Shown here piece after piece: positions 42,413 through 52,953 of a stretch of 64,000 bases of DNA (positions are counted from its first letter, which is position 1; each line of letters starts with the position of its first letter). The stretch spans positions 248,001-312,000 of the forward strand of contig NGFI01000014.1 in assembly GCA_002215645.1 (NCBI GenBank), in the 5' to 3' direction. The notes beneath the pieces are model-generated. The model was not told the origin of the DNA and made no database searches. It saw only the letters and a list, made by a program, of their open reading frames with translations. A program made the translations under genes and the position numbers. This DNA comes from Gemmatimonadetes bacterium 2013_60CM_65_52. Its GTDB lineage: Bacteria; Gemmatimonadota; Gemmatimonadetes; Gemmatimonadales; Gemmatimonadaceae.

Positions 42413-42868
42413 CGTCTTTCCGCCGCTGCGCGGCGGTATCACTCCCTTCGGCGCGCTCGGTGTGTACTGCTTCCACTCCACCGCGACGACCGGCATCGAC
42501 GCGCGCCGACGGCCGCGCGGCCGGAACGACATGATCCAGAGCAGCAGCGGCGCGCTCGCGCACAGCGTTGCGAACATGGGAAGCGCCACGCTCACTGGCA
42601 CGAACTCGAGCATGTCCGACGCGATCGTCAACGCGTAGACCGGTACCGGCAGAAAGAGCGACGTGAAGATTGCCGCCGCCCGCGTTGGCCGCATTCCGTG
42701 GCGCACGCTGCGCACGGCGCTGAATTGCGCGAGACCGAGCCAGAAGACGCCCCAGGCCACGGCGAGCACCCCCGCCACGTCCGCTGAAATGGGCACCAGC
42801 GACAAACAGCTATACAGCGCCCATGAAGCAATCGGGGCACCCAGGATGGCGGCGGCGTTGGAACGCAT
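42401..42868 (-). CDS. Hypothetical membrane protein
   Basis: A 155-residue protein with four hydrophobic segments: ILGAPIASWALYSCLSLVPI, VLAVAWGVFWLGLAQF, AAAIFTSLFLPVPVYALTI and VALPMFATLCASAPLLLWIM, followed by an Arg-rich loop and a polar tail. I do not recognise a family. The last residues (TVGQ) are encoded by the repeat element, so the natural C-terminus may have been lost. The ATG at 42868 is the best start. The gene lies between the aldo/keto reductase and the M23 peptidase on the same strand. Confidence 0.65.
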   Translation of the reverse strand: MRSNAAAILGAPIASWALYSCLSLVPISADVAGVLAVAWGVFWLGLAQFSAVRSVRHGMRPTRAAAIFTSLFLPVPVYALTIASDMLEFVPVSVALPMFATLCASAPLLLWIMSFRPRGRRRASMPVVAVEWKQYTPSAPKGVIPPRSGGKTVGQ

Positions 42869-42972
42869 GCTGATCGGGAAAAGGAATTCCGTCGCTCCGC
42901 GGAGCACGGAGCCAACGTCCTCAGTGTCGTCCGGAGAGGAAAAAGCTTTAGGGCCGGAGCATCCGCTTGGAC

Positions 42973-43932
42973 CTAGCCGCCGAGCTCGCCCTGTAGTGGA
43001 AAACCATGCTGCCTGCGCCCGACGTCGGCCTCGTGCTTTGCCGTCACCTTGTAGAGCTCGAATCGGCCGTCCACCGCATGGCCGGCGCACTGCGTACGCA
43101 AGCGCTGCATCTCCAGCGACGACATAGGCTCGAAGCCCCGCGCCACACCGAGGTTCTGCCGAAGCACGCGCATGGAATCGACGCCGCTCACGGTGGTCGC
43201 CACGGGGAGGCTCATCGCGTAGCGCAACGCGTCCCGTGCCGCGACGACTCGCTTTTTTACCGCTTCTCCCTCGCCGCCGAGACTCTTCATCCCGATGGCC
43301 GCGACGCCGCGGCGCGCGAGCTCGGGGAGCACCTGCTGTTCGAAGCTCCGGAACGTCGCATCGAAACAGTTGAGCGGCAGCTGACACGTATCGAAGGGAT
43401 AGTCGTACGACAGCATCTTCAGATGAAGCGCGGGGTCCTTGTGCCCCGTGAAGCCCACGAAGCGCACGAGCCCCTTCGAGCGCGCCTTGTCGAGCGCCTC
43501 GACGACACCGCCTTTCATGAAGTGACGTTCGGGATCGCCCGCATACGCCACTTCGTGCACCTGCCAGAGATCGAGGTAGTCGGTCTTGAGGCGGCGCAGC
43601 GATTCCTCGAGCTGATGCATCGCGACCCGCGCGTCGCGCCCATGCGTGCATACCTTCGTCATCAGAAAGGCCTGCGCTCGACGTCCGCCCGCGAGCGCCT
43701 TTCCCAGGCGGATTTCGCTCTTGCCGTCGTGGTACTCCCACGCGTTGTCCAGGAAGGTGACGCCGGCGTCGAGCGCTGCGTGCACGATGGAGATCGCATC
43801 GCGTTCCGAGCCCACGAGCCCCAGATGATATCCGCCGAGTCCGATGGCGGAGACGGAAACGCCCGTCCGCCCCAGCGGACGCTGCGGAATTCCACCCTCC
43901 GTCACGGAGCGAACGCGAGCCGCTGTCGTCAC
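42973..43932 (-). CDS. Aldo/keto reductase
   Basis: A 319-residue (alpha/beta)8 oxidoreductase. PLGRTGVSVSAIGLGGYHLG is the family start; NAWEYHDGKSE replaces the usual DTAxxYG with Tyr retained, TKVCTH holds the Lys, and LDLWQVHEV the His of the catalytic tetrad. IGMKSLGG and SGVDSMRVLRQN occur where the NADP site lies. The GTG start at 43932 follows GGAGGAGAA. The likely cofactor is NADPH; the substrate is unknown. Confidence 0.88.
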   Translation of the reverse strand: MTTAARVRSVTEGGIPQRPLGRTGVSVSAIGLGGYHLGLVGSERDAISIVHAALDAGVTFLDNAWEYHDGKSEIRLGKALAGGRRAQAFLMTKVCTHGRDARVAMHQLEESLRRLKTDYLDLWQVHEVAYAGDPERHFMKGGVVEALDKARSKGLVRFVGFTGHKDPALHLKMLSYDYPFDTCQLPLNCFDATFRSFEQQVLPELARRGVAAIGMKSLGGEGEAVKKRVVAARDALRYAMSLPVATTVSGVDSMRVLRQNLGVARGFEPMSSLEMQRLRTQCAGHAVDGRFELYKVTAKHEADVGRRQHGFPLQGELGG

Positions 43933-44047
43933 TTCTCCTCCAGTCGATAGGCCGCCGACCGACGCTCTGCAGAATCCGAACCCGCGCTGTTGCGCCGGGG
44001 GCGGGCAGCATAACTTTCCAGCGCTCGACACACGAACGGAGACGGCA

Positions 44048-44242
44048 ATGCAGGAAGGACCAACGAACCCGGGCGGCGGTCGCCACATTCCTTTCAGGCA
44101 GGAAGGGTGGGGCGCGGCACTGTTCGTCATATTTCTCGCCGTCGCATCGGCGGCCGGCGCGGCGTACGTCCACAAGACGACATACAAGCACCCCACGGAC
44201 GTCCGCTTCCACACGAAGGGAGGCGAAGCGGAAGCCCACTGA
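44048..44242 (+). CDS. Small single-pass membrane protein (64 aa)
   Basis: A short frame with a good ribosome site (GGAG about 6 bases ahead of ATG 44048). Residues 1-25 are polar with Gly-rich GGGRHIPF, residues 27-47 form one membrane helix (WGAALFVIFLAVASAAGAAYV), and the tail is His/Lys-rich. It ends 17 bp before the FAD subunit of the molybdenum hydroxylase and probably shares its transcript. No family is recognised. Confidence 0.6.
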   Translation: MQEGPTNPGGGRHIPFRQEGWGAALFVIFLAVASAAGAAYVHKTTYKHPTDVRFHTKGGEAEAH

Positions 44243-44259
44243 GCCGGGCGCCGCGCAAC

Positions 44260-45225
44260 GTGTCAGCGTTCGAGTATCGTACCGCACGTTCGCTCGCGGA
44301 AACGCTCGACCAGCTCGCCCGCCCCGGGCACGTTCCCGTGGGCGGCGGCACGGATCTGCTCGTCACCATCGACGAAGGTCTCGCGTCCCCCGATGTCGTG
44401 CTGGACATCCGTGCGGTCCCGGAAGCCAACGGCATCAGTGAGCTGGCCGACGGCGGGGTCCGGATCGGCGCCGCCACGCGCCTCGCTGACGTCGCATCCC
44501 ACGTACTGATCCGTGAACGGTATCCGGCTCTCGCGCAGGCGTGCGAGCAGGTCGGCACGCCGGCCATTCGCGAGATGGCCACGCTCGGCGGCAACCTGAT
44601 GCAGCGCCCGCGCTGCTGGTATTTCCGGCGCGGCATCCCGTGTCACAAGAACGGCGGCTCGTCCTGCCCTGCGCACGACGGCGAGAATCAGTACCTCGCC
44701 GTGCTCGACGGAGGTCCGTGTTGGATGGTACATCCCTCGGATCCTGCGGTGGCACTCGTCGCGCTGGACGCGATCGTCGAAGTACATGGGCGCGGCGGCG
44801 CGCGTTCCATTCCCATTGCGACGTTCTTCGTCACGCCGCGCGAACGCATGGATGGGGAAACGGTCCTCCAGCAGGACGAGCTGATCGTGGCGATACAGCT
44901 CGGCGCCGCCGCAGCGGGCGGAATGCAGCAATACACGAAGCTCATGCAGCGCGGGGCATGGGACTTCGCGCTCGTGAGCCTCGCCGCCGCCCGTCGCGTG
45001 GACGGCGAAGTCCGCCTCGTCCTCGGCGGTGTGGCCCCGCGTCCGTACCGTGTCTACACGTCCGTCGAGGAGGAGGCCATGTCGGGCGGCCTCGATGAGG
45101 ACGCGATCGTCGGACTCGCCGAGCGCGCGCTGCTCGACGCTGAGCCGCTGTCGAAGAATGGGTACAAGGTGACGCTCGCCGCCTCCCTGCTCCGCGACGC
45201 CATTCGGAAGCTCGCCGCAGAATAG
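44260..45225 (+). CDS. Molybdenum hydroxylase FAD-binding medium subunit
   Basis: A 321-residue FAD-binding subunit of the xanthine dehydrogenase family. The FAD motif VPVGGGTDLL, the ATRLADVAS segment and the second motif ATLGGNLMQR are present. After it comes an insertion with three Cys (RPRCWYF, GIPCHKN, SSCPAHDG), as in PaoB/YagS-type subunits that bind an extra [4Fe-4S] cluster; the fourth ligand is not obvious. The GTG at 44260 is chosen since the protein then begins SAFEYRTARS. Small and large subunits are at 36268-39032; this gene most likely completes the same enzyme. The link is inferred. Confidence 0.9.
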   Translation: MSAFEYRTARSLAETLDQLARPGHVPVGGGTDLLVTIDEGLASPDVVLDIRAVPEANGISELADGGVRIGAATRLADVASHVLIRERYPALAQACEQVGTPAIREMATLGGNLMQRPRCWYFRRGIPCHKNGGSSCPAHDGENQYLAVLDGGPCWMVHPSDPAVALVALDAIVEVHGRGGARSIPIATFFVTPRERMDGETVLQQDELIVAIQLGAAAAGGMQQYTKLMQRGAWDFALVSLAAARRVDGEVRLVLGGVAPRPYRVYTSVEEEAMSGGLDEDAIVGLAERALLDAEPLSKNGYKVTLAASLLRDAIRKLAAE

Positions 45226-45258
45226 ACCGTCCGCCGCACTTGCGGCGGACGCCACCGC

Positions 45259-45444
45259 CTAGAACTCCCGCTTCTTCATCTGCTGGAACAGCTCGAGCGC
45301 GTCGGAGGTGGCCGCCTCTTCCTCTTGCGACTGCGCGGGCCGCGTGGCATCCAGCGTCGAATCGTACGTCTTGTTCTTTTTCGGCTTCGCGGCCGCCGCG
45401 GCCTGTGTCTTCTTCAACAGCTTCTTCAGCTCAGCTTCGTTCAC
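45259..45444 (-). CDS. Small Lys/Ala-rich hypothetical protein
   Basis: A 61-residue protein with a charged helical sequence: ELKKLLKKTQAAAAAKPKKNK, then an acidic stretch (SQEEEAATSDALELFQQMKKREF). No membrane segment is visible. The composition looks like a real small protein, not an antisense shadow. It converges on the FAD subunit and precedes no obvious partner. Function unknown. Confidence 0.6.
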   Translation of the reverse strand: MNEAELKKLLKKTQAAAAAKPKKNKTYDSTLDATRPAQSQEEEAATSDALELFQQMKKREF

Positions 45445-45483
45445 GACCCACTCCGGCGAAGGACGGTGAAAGTTAGCGCAAGA

Positions 45484-45876
45484 TCACCCACTCACGTACA
45501 GGGCATAGAGCTCGTCGAGGGCCGCTTTGGGCTCCGCGGACACCCCCTCGTGGACCGGCGACGACTGGATCACGTCGGACCGCGGGGCCGTGAGCCAATG
45601 AAACCGCTCCGAGGGAGGCGCCAATGCCACCGGGCCGGCGGACGCGTCGCCAGCACAAATTGCGGCGCACGAGCGGAGATACCGTGCAAGGAGCTCCGGG
45701 TCCACACCGGGCGCCATTCGTGCCAGCTCGCCGGCATCCGTCACCGCACGGAAACCGAGAAACTCCGCCGTGCGCGCATGCAGCACGATGCCCACGTTGA
45801 CGAATGCTCCGGTGTGCACGCGAGGCACCACGCGCAGGACGGCGAAATCGTAGTCCACCATGACCACATCGCTCAT
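45484..45876 (-). CDS. DUF3037 domain protein
   Basis: A 130-residue DUF3037 protein, recognised by VDYDFAVLRVVPRVHTGAFVNVGIVLHAR and ERFHWLTAPRSDVIQSSPVHEG. It overlaps the HipA-like kinase gene by 4 bp (ATGA), and DUF3037 proteins are usual partners of such kinases. The molecular role is unknown. Confidence 0.87.
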   Translation of the reverse strand: MSDVVMVDYDFAVLRVVPRVHTGAFVNVGIVLHARTAEFLGFRAVTDAGELARMAPGVDPELLARYLRSCAAICAGDASAGPVALAPPSERFHWLTAPRSDVIQSSPVHEGVSAEPKAALDELYALYVSG

Positions 45877-46712
45877 CGGCGCGCCGCCAGATGTTGCGGC
45901 ACTTCGATCCGTACCTGCTCCTGCGCGCGCCGCGCTTCGTCGAGCCAGCGATCCCGCGAGCTCACACGCTCGAGGAGGTACCGCGCATAGCGGTCGCGGG
46001 CTTCGTCCGCGGTGCGAAACTCGCCCATCGAGGAGACGGGATCGAGCAGCAGCTCGTCGGGCACGGAGGCGAGTACGTCACGAATGGCATTTTCCGTCAC
46101 GCGCGCGGCAGCCCACGTGTCGGCATCACCGAGGTCGCCAGCCGGCTCGAGCAGCACGTGCGAGCGAATGAGTGCGAACGGGCTCCGCGCGCGCCCCGCG
46201 TTCACGGAAGCCCAGTCGTGGTGCGCGTACAGCGCGGAGCCGTGATCGATGAGCCACGGCGTGCGATGCCAGATGAGCAGATTCGGGTTGCGATGCGTAC
46301 GATCCGGATTCGTCGTGAACGCGTCGAGCCACACCGTGCGCGCCGCGATCTCCGGTGGAATGAGATCACCGGCCGCCTTGGGGTCGAAGTTGAAGGCGCC
46401 CTCGAGATAGCGCATGCCCACGTTCACGCCGTGGCTGCGTCTCAGGATATCCTGAATTTCCGGGTCGGGCTCGCTCCGCCCGAACCGGTCGGATATGTCG
46501 ACGATGCCGAGGGACGGAATGGGCAGCTCGAGCGCCGACGCGATTCCGCCCACGATGAGCTCGGCCACCAGCACCTTGGCTCCCTGGCCAGCGCCGCGGA
46601 ATTTCACGACGTACAGGCCGTCGGCGTCCGTATCCACGACGGCAGGCAGCGAGCCCCCTTCGCGGAGCGGCTGCACATAACGCGTGGCGTTGAGACGCGG
46701 GAGTCCGGTCAC
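45873..46712 (-). CDS. HipA-like kinase family protein
   Basis: A 279-residue protein of the HipA-like kinase group. VVDTDADGLYVVKFRGAGQGAKVLVAE holds the likely ATP-binding Lys (VVKF), DAFTTNPDRTHRNPNLL the catalytic loop (D and N) and LIDHGSALYAHHDW the metal-binding Asp. It is shorter than true HipA toxins (about 440 aa) and lacks the HipA N-terminal domain; no HipB antitoxin gene is adjacent. It is translationally coupled to DUF3037, a pairing common in many genomes whose function is not known. Confidence 0.86.
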   Translation of the reverse strand: MTGLPRLNATRYVQPLREGGSLPAVVDTDADGLYVVKFRGAGQGAKVLVAELIVGGIASALELPIPSLGIVDISDRFGRSEPDPEIQDILRRSHGVNVGMRYLEGAFNFDPKAAGDLIPPEIAARTVWLDAFTTNPDRTHRNPNLLIWHRTPWLIDHGSALYAHHDWASVNAGRARSPFALIRSHVLLEPAGDLGDADTWAAARVTENAIRDVLASVPDELLLDPVSSMGEFRTADEARDRYARYLLERVSSRDRWLDEARRAQEQVRIEVPQHLAARR

Positions 46713-46769
46713 GAGCGGTGCGTGATTGGAGGAGACGAGCGGGTCTGCGCGCCAGTGTTGAGCGACGCG

Positions 46770-47132
46770 TCAGATTTCGGCGGTATCGGATTCGCGGCGG
46801 TCGCCCTGATGCGGCGGTGCGGAGATCACGAGAAACGTCGTATCGCTGCTGCCGGTGTTGCGCGCCTGGTGCGCCGTTCCGGACGGGATCTCGATGCCGC
46901 ATCCGGGAGGAAGGTCGTGAACGGCACCTTCCACCTCCATCTGCAGCGACCCGGTCAGCACGTAAAAGAACTGAATGGCCCGCGCATGCCAGTGGCGCGC
47001 TTCGCGCGTTCCCGGCGGCATCCGCTCGGCAATCACGCTCATGCCCTGTGCGCGGACCAGGTACCAGCCGTCACAACCGGTCCCCCAGGTGTAGCGATGG
47101 GCATTGTCGGTGGATACGGGCATCGGAATCAT
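46770..47132 (-). CDS. Cupin domain protein
   Basis: A 120-residue single-cupin protein. The metal-binding motifs are HWHARAIQFFYVLTG (two His) and the second PSGTAHQARN His. It is a small cytoplasmic beta-barrel with no signal peptide. It could be an oxygenase, an isomerase or a sensor. It is divergent from the suf operon with a 212-bp intergenic region. Confidence 0.84.
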   Translation of the reverse strand: MIPMPVSTDNAHRYTWGTGCDGWYLVRAQGMSVIAERMPPGTREARHWHARAIQFFYVLTGSLQMEVEGAVHDLPPGCGIEIPSGTAHQARNTGSSDTTFLVISAPPHQGDRRESDTAEI

Positions 47133-47276
47133 CGATGCGATCTCGCGATGGGGTGGTCGCTGCGTGACAAGATGTCATTTCGCCGCGTCGCGAACCAGTC
47201 CGGGCCGTGGCGAACGAGGCTCCGTTTCTCCTCGTAATCCATTGCCTGGCATGGATTTAGATCGATCGGAGGCGCG

Positions 47277-47315
47277 TTGACGCCACCCGTAATACCGACT
47301 ACTTTACTCTAGTAT
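47277..47315 (+). promoter_or_regulatory. suf operon promoter with Rrf2/IscR-like dyad
   Basis: A -35 box TTGACG at 47277-47282, a 17-bp spacer and a -10 box TACTTT at 47300-47305 lie about 40-70 bp before sufB. A dyad at 47292-47315 covers the -10 box; it begins ATACCGACT and ends CTAGTAT, close to the IscR type I box (ATAsYYGACT...STAT), but with a one-base shorter left half. No Rrf2 gene is in the window. The promoter is strong by sequence; repression is inferred. Confidence 0.6.
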
Positions 47316-47344
47316 CCAGGACACACGGGAGCAACAGACTGGAA

Positions 47345-48781
<1,437 letters not shown>

Positions 48782-48794
48782 CGCCGTGTACGTC

Positions 48795-48842
48795 GGTAGG
48801 ACGGCAAACGTCCTACTGTCCTACCGTCCTACTGTGTCCTAC
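48795..48842. repeat. Inverted repeat element, copy 3, just before sufC
   Basis: GGTAGGACGG (48795-48804), a 4-base CAAA spacer, then CGTCCTAC, TGTCCTAC, CGTCCTAC and TGTCCTAC (48809-48842, with an extra TG before the last). Two bases later comes the sufC ATG at 48845. The mRNA can form a hairpin between sufB and sufC and leaves no room for a normal ribosome site. Confidence 0.78.
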
Positions 48843-48844
48843 TG

Positions 48845-49593
<749 letters not shown>

Positions 49594-49597
<4 letters not shown>

Positions 49598-50931
49598 TCG
49601 AGTCGTACCTCCGCAACTTCGAGGCATTCTCCGCGAACGGCGGCGGGAGCGCGCCGCCCGCGGTGCGATCGCTTCGCCTGTCGGCCATCACGCGCTTCGA
49701 GACGCTCGGCTTTCCGACGACGAAGAACGAGGATTGGCATTTCACGTCCACCGCGCCGATCGCGGAGACGGATTTCTCCCCGTTGACGAAGTCGGCGCGC
49801 ACGCCGGACGCGAGCGCGCTGTCGCCGTACCGCTTCTCGGCGGAGTGGCACACGCTTGTGTTCGTGAACGGGCGGTACGACGCGGGCCTGTCCGGCGGTG
49901 CGGCGCTTCCCGACGGCGTTCACGTGATGCCGCTCGGCCGCGCGTACATCGAGCTTTCGCTCGTGGTGGATGAGTACCTCGGCAACGTCGCATCCTTCGA
50001 CGCTCATACGTTCACGGCGCTCAACACCGCGTTCATCAATGACGGCGCGGTCATCCATGTCCGAAAGGACGTTGAGCTCGCCGTTCCCATTCACCTGTTG
50101 TTCGTGAGCGACGCCGCAGCGGCGGACGGCGTCGCCCAGCCGAGGAATCTGATCGTCCTCGATCGGCATGCGAAAGCCACGGTCGTGGAGAGCTATGCGG
50201 GTCTCGCGCCTGGCAGGTATTTCACCAATGCCGTCACGGAAGCGGTCGTCGGCGAAGGCGCAACGCTGACGCATCTCAAGCTTCAGCAGGAATCGGCCGA
50301 CGCGTTCCACGTTGGGACCGTAGACGTGCGTCAGGCGCGCGACAGCCATCTGTTCTCTTTCAGCTTCGCCACGGGTGGAGCGCTCGCACGGACGAACATC
50401 TACACCACCCTGCGTGGTGAAGGGTGCGGAGCCACGCTCAACGGCCTGTACATCGGCGACCGGGATCAGCACATCGATCACCAGACGCGCATCGAGCACG
50501 TCGCGCCCGGGTGCTACAGCCGCGAGCTGTACAAGGGCATCCTCGACGGCGAGGCGCACGGCGTCTTCAACGGCAAGGTGTTCGTCCATCCCGAGGCGCA
50601 GAAGACCGACGGCAAGCAGACGAACAACACGCTGTTGCTGTCGGAGAAGGCACGCATCGACACCAAGCCGCAGCTCGAGATCTTCGCCGACGACGTGAAG
50701 TGCACGCACGGCGCCACCGTGGGCCGGTTGGATGAAACAGCGCTCTTTTACATGAAGAGCCGCGGCGTGAACGCGCGCCTCGCGCGCGATCTGCTGACGT
50801 ATGCCTTCGCTGCCGACGTGCTGGAGTCGATCGAGTGCACCGAGGTGCGCGAGGGACTCGAGGCCGCGACGCTTCAGCGATACACGAGGCAGTGGGCCGG
50901 CGTGTTGCCGGAGCACGCTGGCAGCCGGTAA
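49594..50931 (+). CDS. sufD: Fe-S cluster assembly protein SufD
   Basis: A 445-residue SufD, paralogue of SufB. It has TTKNEDWHFTSTAPI near residue 40-50, the beta-helix body with IGDRDQHIDHQTRIEHV and SRELYKGILDGEAHGVFNGKVFVHPEAQKTDGKQ, and DDVKCTHGATVGRLDETALFYMKSRG at the C-terminal core. It starts by ATGA overlap with sufC and ends 5 bp before sufU. Confidence 0.95.
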
Positions 50932-50936
50932 CGCGC

Positions 50937-51383
50937 ATGAGCGATCTGCAGGAGCTTTACCAGTCCATCATTCTCGATCACAATCGCCGTCCCAAGAACT
51001 ACGGCTCGCTCGACCACGCGACATCGAGCGCCGAGGGGCGGAATCCGCTGTGTGGTGACGAGGTGCGGGTCGAGCTGTCCGTCACGGGTGATGCGATCGA
51101 CGACGTGCGATTCACGGCATCCGGCTGCGCGGTCTCTCGCGCATCGGCGTCCATCATGACGCAGGCGGTGAAGGGCAAGTCGCGCGAAGAGGTGGAACAG
51201 ATCTTCGTCCGCTTTCACGATCTCGTGACGGGCAAGTTCGTGCCGGGCGAGGGCGATGCCCGCACGCTTGGCGAGATGGCGGCTTTCAGCGGCGTGTCTC
51301 GTTTTCCGATCCGCGTAAAGTGCGCGAGCATGCCATGGCATACGCTCCTGTCCGCACTGCGAAGTGCGGAGGCCGCGCCGTGA
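50937..51383 (+). CDS. sufU: SufU-type Fe-S scaffold / sulfur acceptor
   Basis: A 148-residue SufU. The zinc ligands C39 and D41 (NPLCGDE), C64 (ASGCAVSRAS) and C129 (RVKCASM) are all present. In Firmicutes and others SufU takes sulfur from SufS. The ATG at 50937 is chosen because it begins SDLQELYQSIILDH, the standard N-terminus. Its stop overlaps the Rieske gene start. Confidence 0.94.
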   Translation: MSDLQELYQSIILDHNRRPKNYGSLDHATSSAEGRNPLCGDEVRVELSVTGDAIDDVRFTASGCAVSRASASIMTQAVKGKSREEVEQIFVRFHDLVTGKFVPGEGDARTLGEMAAFSGVSRFPIRVKCASMPWHTLLSALRSAEAAP

Positions 51384-51721
51384 GCGAATTCGAGGACGTC
51401 GGCGCCGTCGTCGACCTGCCCGATGGCGAAATGCTTGGCGTGGAGCTGACGACGCGCCAGCCCGTGTGCGTTTACAATGTCGGCGGGACGATCGGTGCGG
51501 TGGGCAACCTCTGCACGCACGCGCTGTTTCATCTGTCCGAAGGCGTTCTCCACGGCGACGGTACCATCGAGTGCATCTGGCACGGCGCACGTTTCGACTG
51601 CCGGACGGGTGCCGCGAAGCGTCACCCCGCTGAGTGGCCCGTGCCGGTCTACGACGTTCGCGTGGTGAATGGCCGCATTCTCGTCGGGCCGGAGGTAGCG
51701 GTCGAGGAGACGCGCTCGTGA
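51380..51721 (+). CDS. Rieske [2Fe-2S] ferredoxin in the suf operon
   Basis: A 113-residue soluble Rieske ferredoxin. The cluster ligands are C45-T-H47 and C65-I-W-H68. It has no membrane anchor. GTG overlaps the sufU stop, and its own stop overlaps the sufS start. Rieske ferredoxins are found in some suf operons, and they might supply electrons for cluster assembly; this is inference. Confidence 0.91.
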   Translation: MSEFEDVGAVVDLPDGEMLGVELTTRQPVCVYNVGGTIGAVGNLCTHALFHLSEGVLHGDGTIECIWHGARFDCRTGAAKRHPAEWPVPVYDVRVVNGRILVGPEVAVEETRS

Positions 51722-52941
51722 CTGTCTCGCGCCGCGCAGACTTCCCGCTGCTGGTGGCGAATCCCGAGCTGCACTACCTCGACTCTGCGGCGACGTCGCA
51801 GAAGCCGAAAGCCGTGCTCGACGCCATGCGCGCCTATTACGAGCACGACAACGCGAATCCGCACCGCGGCGCGTATGATCTGTCCGTACGCGCGACACAG
51901 CGGTATCACGATGCGCGCACGCGCGTTGCACGGTTCATCGGACTCGCCGACGCGGATTGCCTCATCTTCACGCGCGGAACGACGGAGGCCCTCAACCTCG
52001 TGGCGACCGCATGGGGACACGCCAATGTTCAAGCCGGCGACGAGATCGTCGTCACCGGGCTCGAGCATCACGCCAATTTCGTTCCGTGGCAGCAGGTGGC
52101 GCGTGCACGCGGTGCCGCGCTCCGGGTATGTCCGCTCACCGAGGACCAGCGGGTGGACCTCGATGCCCTGCGCGGCCTCGTGGGGTCACGGACGCGCGTG
52201 GTGGCATTCAGCCACGTCTCGAACGCGGTTGGGACCGTGAATCCGGTGAACGACATCGCGCAGATCGCACGAAGCGTGGGCGCGCTGGTCGTCGTTGACG
52301 GAGCTCAGGCCGTGCCGCACATGCGCGTGGGCTTCGATGCACTCGACGTCGATTTCTACGCCTTCAGCGGCCACAAGATGTGCGGTCCCATGGGAATCGG
52401 CGGGCTCGCGGGCCGCCGCGCGATCCTCGAAACCATGTCGCCCTATCAGTTCGGCGGCGACATGATCGAGTTCGTGCGCGATGACTACTCCACATGGAAC
52501 GTGCTGCCGCACAAGTTCGAGGCGGGCACGCCCAATGTGGCGGATGCCGTCGGACTGGCGGCCGCGTGCGACTATCTCGATGGCATCGGCATGGACGCCG
52601 TGCTCTCCCACGAGCGCGCGCTCGTACGGCTTCTGTCGAGCCGGCTGGCGGAGGTGGAAGGCGTTCATGTGTTCGGTCCGCAGCCGGAGCAGCGGAGCGG
52701 TGTCGTGAGCTTCACGGTGGCCGACATCCACCCCCACGATCTCGCAACGATACTGGACAAGGACGGCGTCTGCATTCGCGCGGGGCATCACTGCGCGCAG
52801 CCCCTCATGCGGCGGCTCGGCGTCCCCGCCACGGCGCGGGCGTCGTTCTATGTCTACAGCGAAGAGCGCGACGTCGACGCGCTCGTCCGCGCGATCGAGC
52901 GTGCGCGCGCGATCTTCGCATCGCCACAGCTGGTCGAGTAG
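51718..52941 (+). CDS. sufS: Cysteine desulfurase SufS
   Basis: A 407-residue PLP enzyme that takes sulfur from cysteine. The PLP lysine is K220 in SGHKMCGPMG and the persulfide Cys is C359 in GHHCAQPLM. HHANFVPWQ contains the His stacking on PLP. The GTG at 51718 overlaps the Rieske stop. It is the last gene of the sufBCDU-Rieske-S operon. Confidence 0.96.
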   Translation: MTVSRRADFPLLVANPELHYLDSAATSQKPKAVLDAMRAYYEHDNANPHRGAYDLSVRATQRYHDARTRVARFIGLADADCLIFTRGTTEALNLVATAWGHANVQAGDEIVVTGLEHHANFVPWQQVARARGAALRVCPLTEDQRVDLDALRGLVGSRTRVVAFSHVSNAVGTVNPVNDIAQIARSVGALVVVDGAQAVPHMRVGFDALDVDFYAFSGHKMCGPMGIGGLAGRRAILETMSPYQFGGDMIEFVRDDYSTWNVLPHKFEAGTPNVADAVGLAAACDYLDGIGMDAVLSHERALVRLLSSRLAEVEGVHVFGPQPEQRSGVVSFTVADIHPHDLATILDKDGVCIRAGHHCAQPLMRRLGVPATARASFYVYSEERDVDALVRAIERARAIFASPQLVE

Positions 52942-52953
52942 CATCGCGCCAGG

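Noticed and set aside
42401-44287. 628-codon minus-strand open frame across aldo/keto reductase and membrane protein
   Set aside because: Only its last 155 codons (from 42868) look coding. The rest is a shadow of the aldo/keto reductase, which is on the same strand in another frame.
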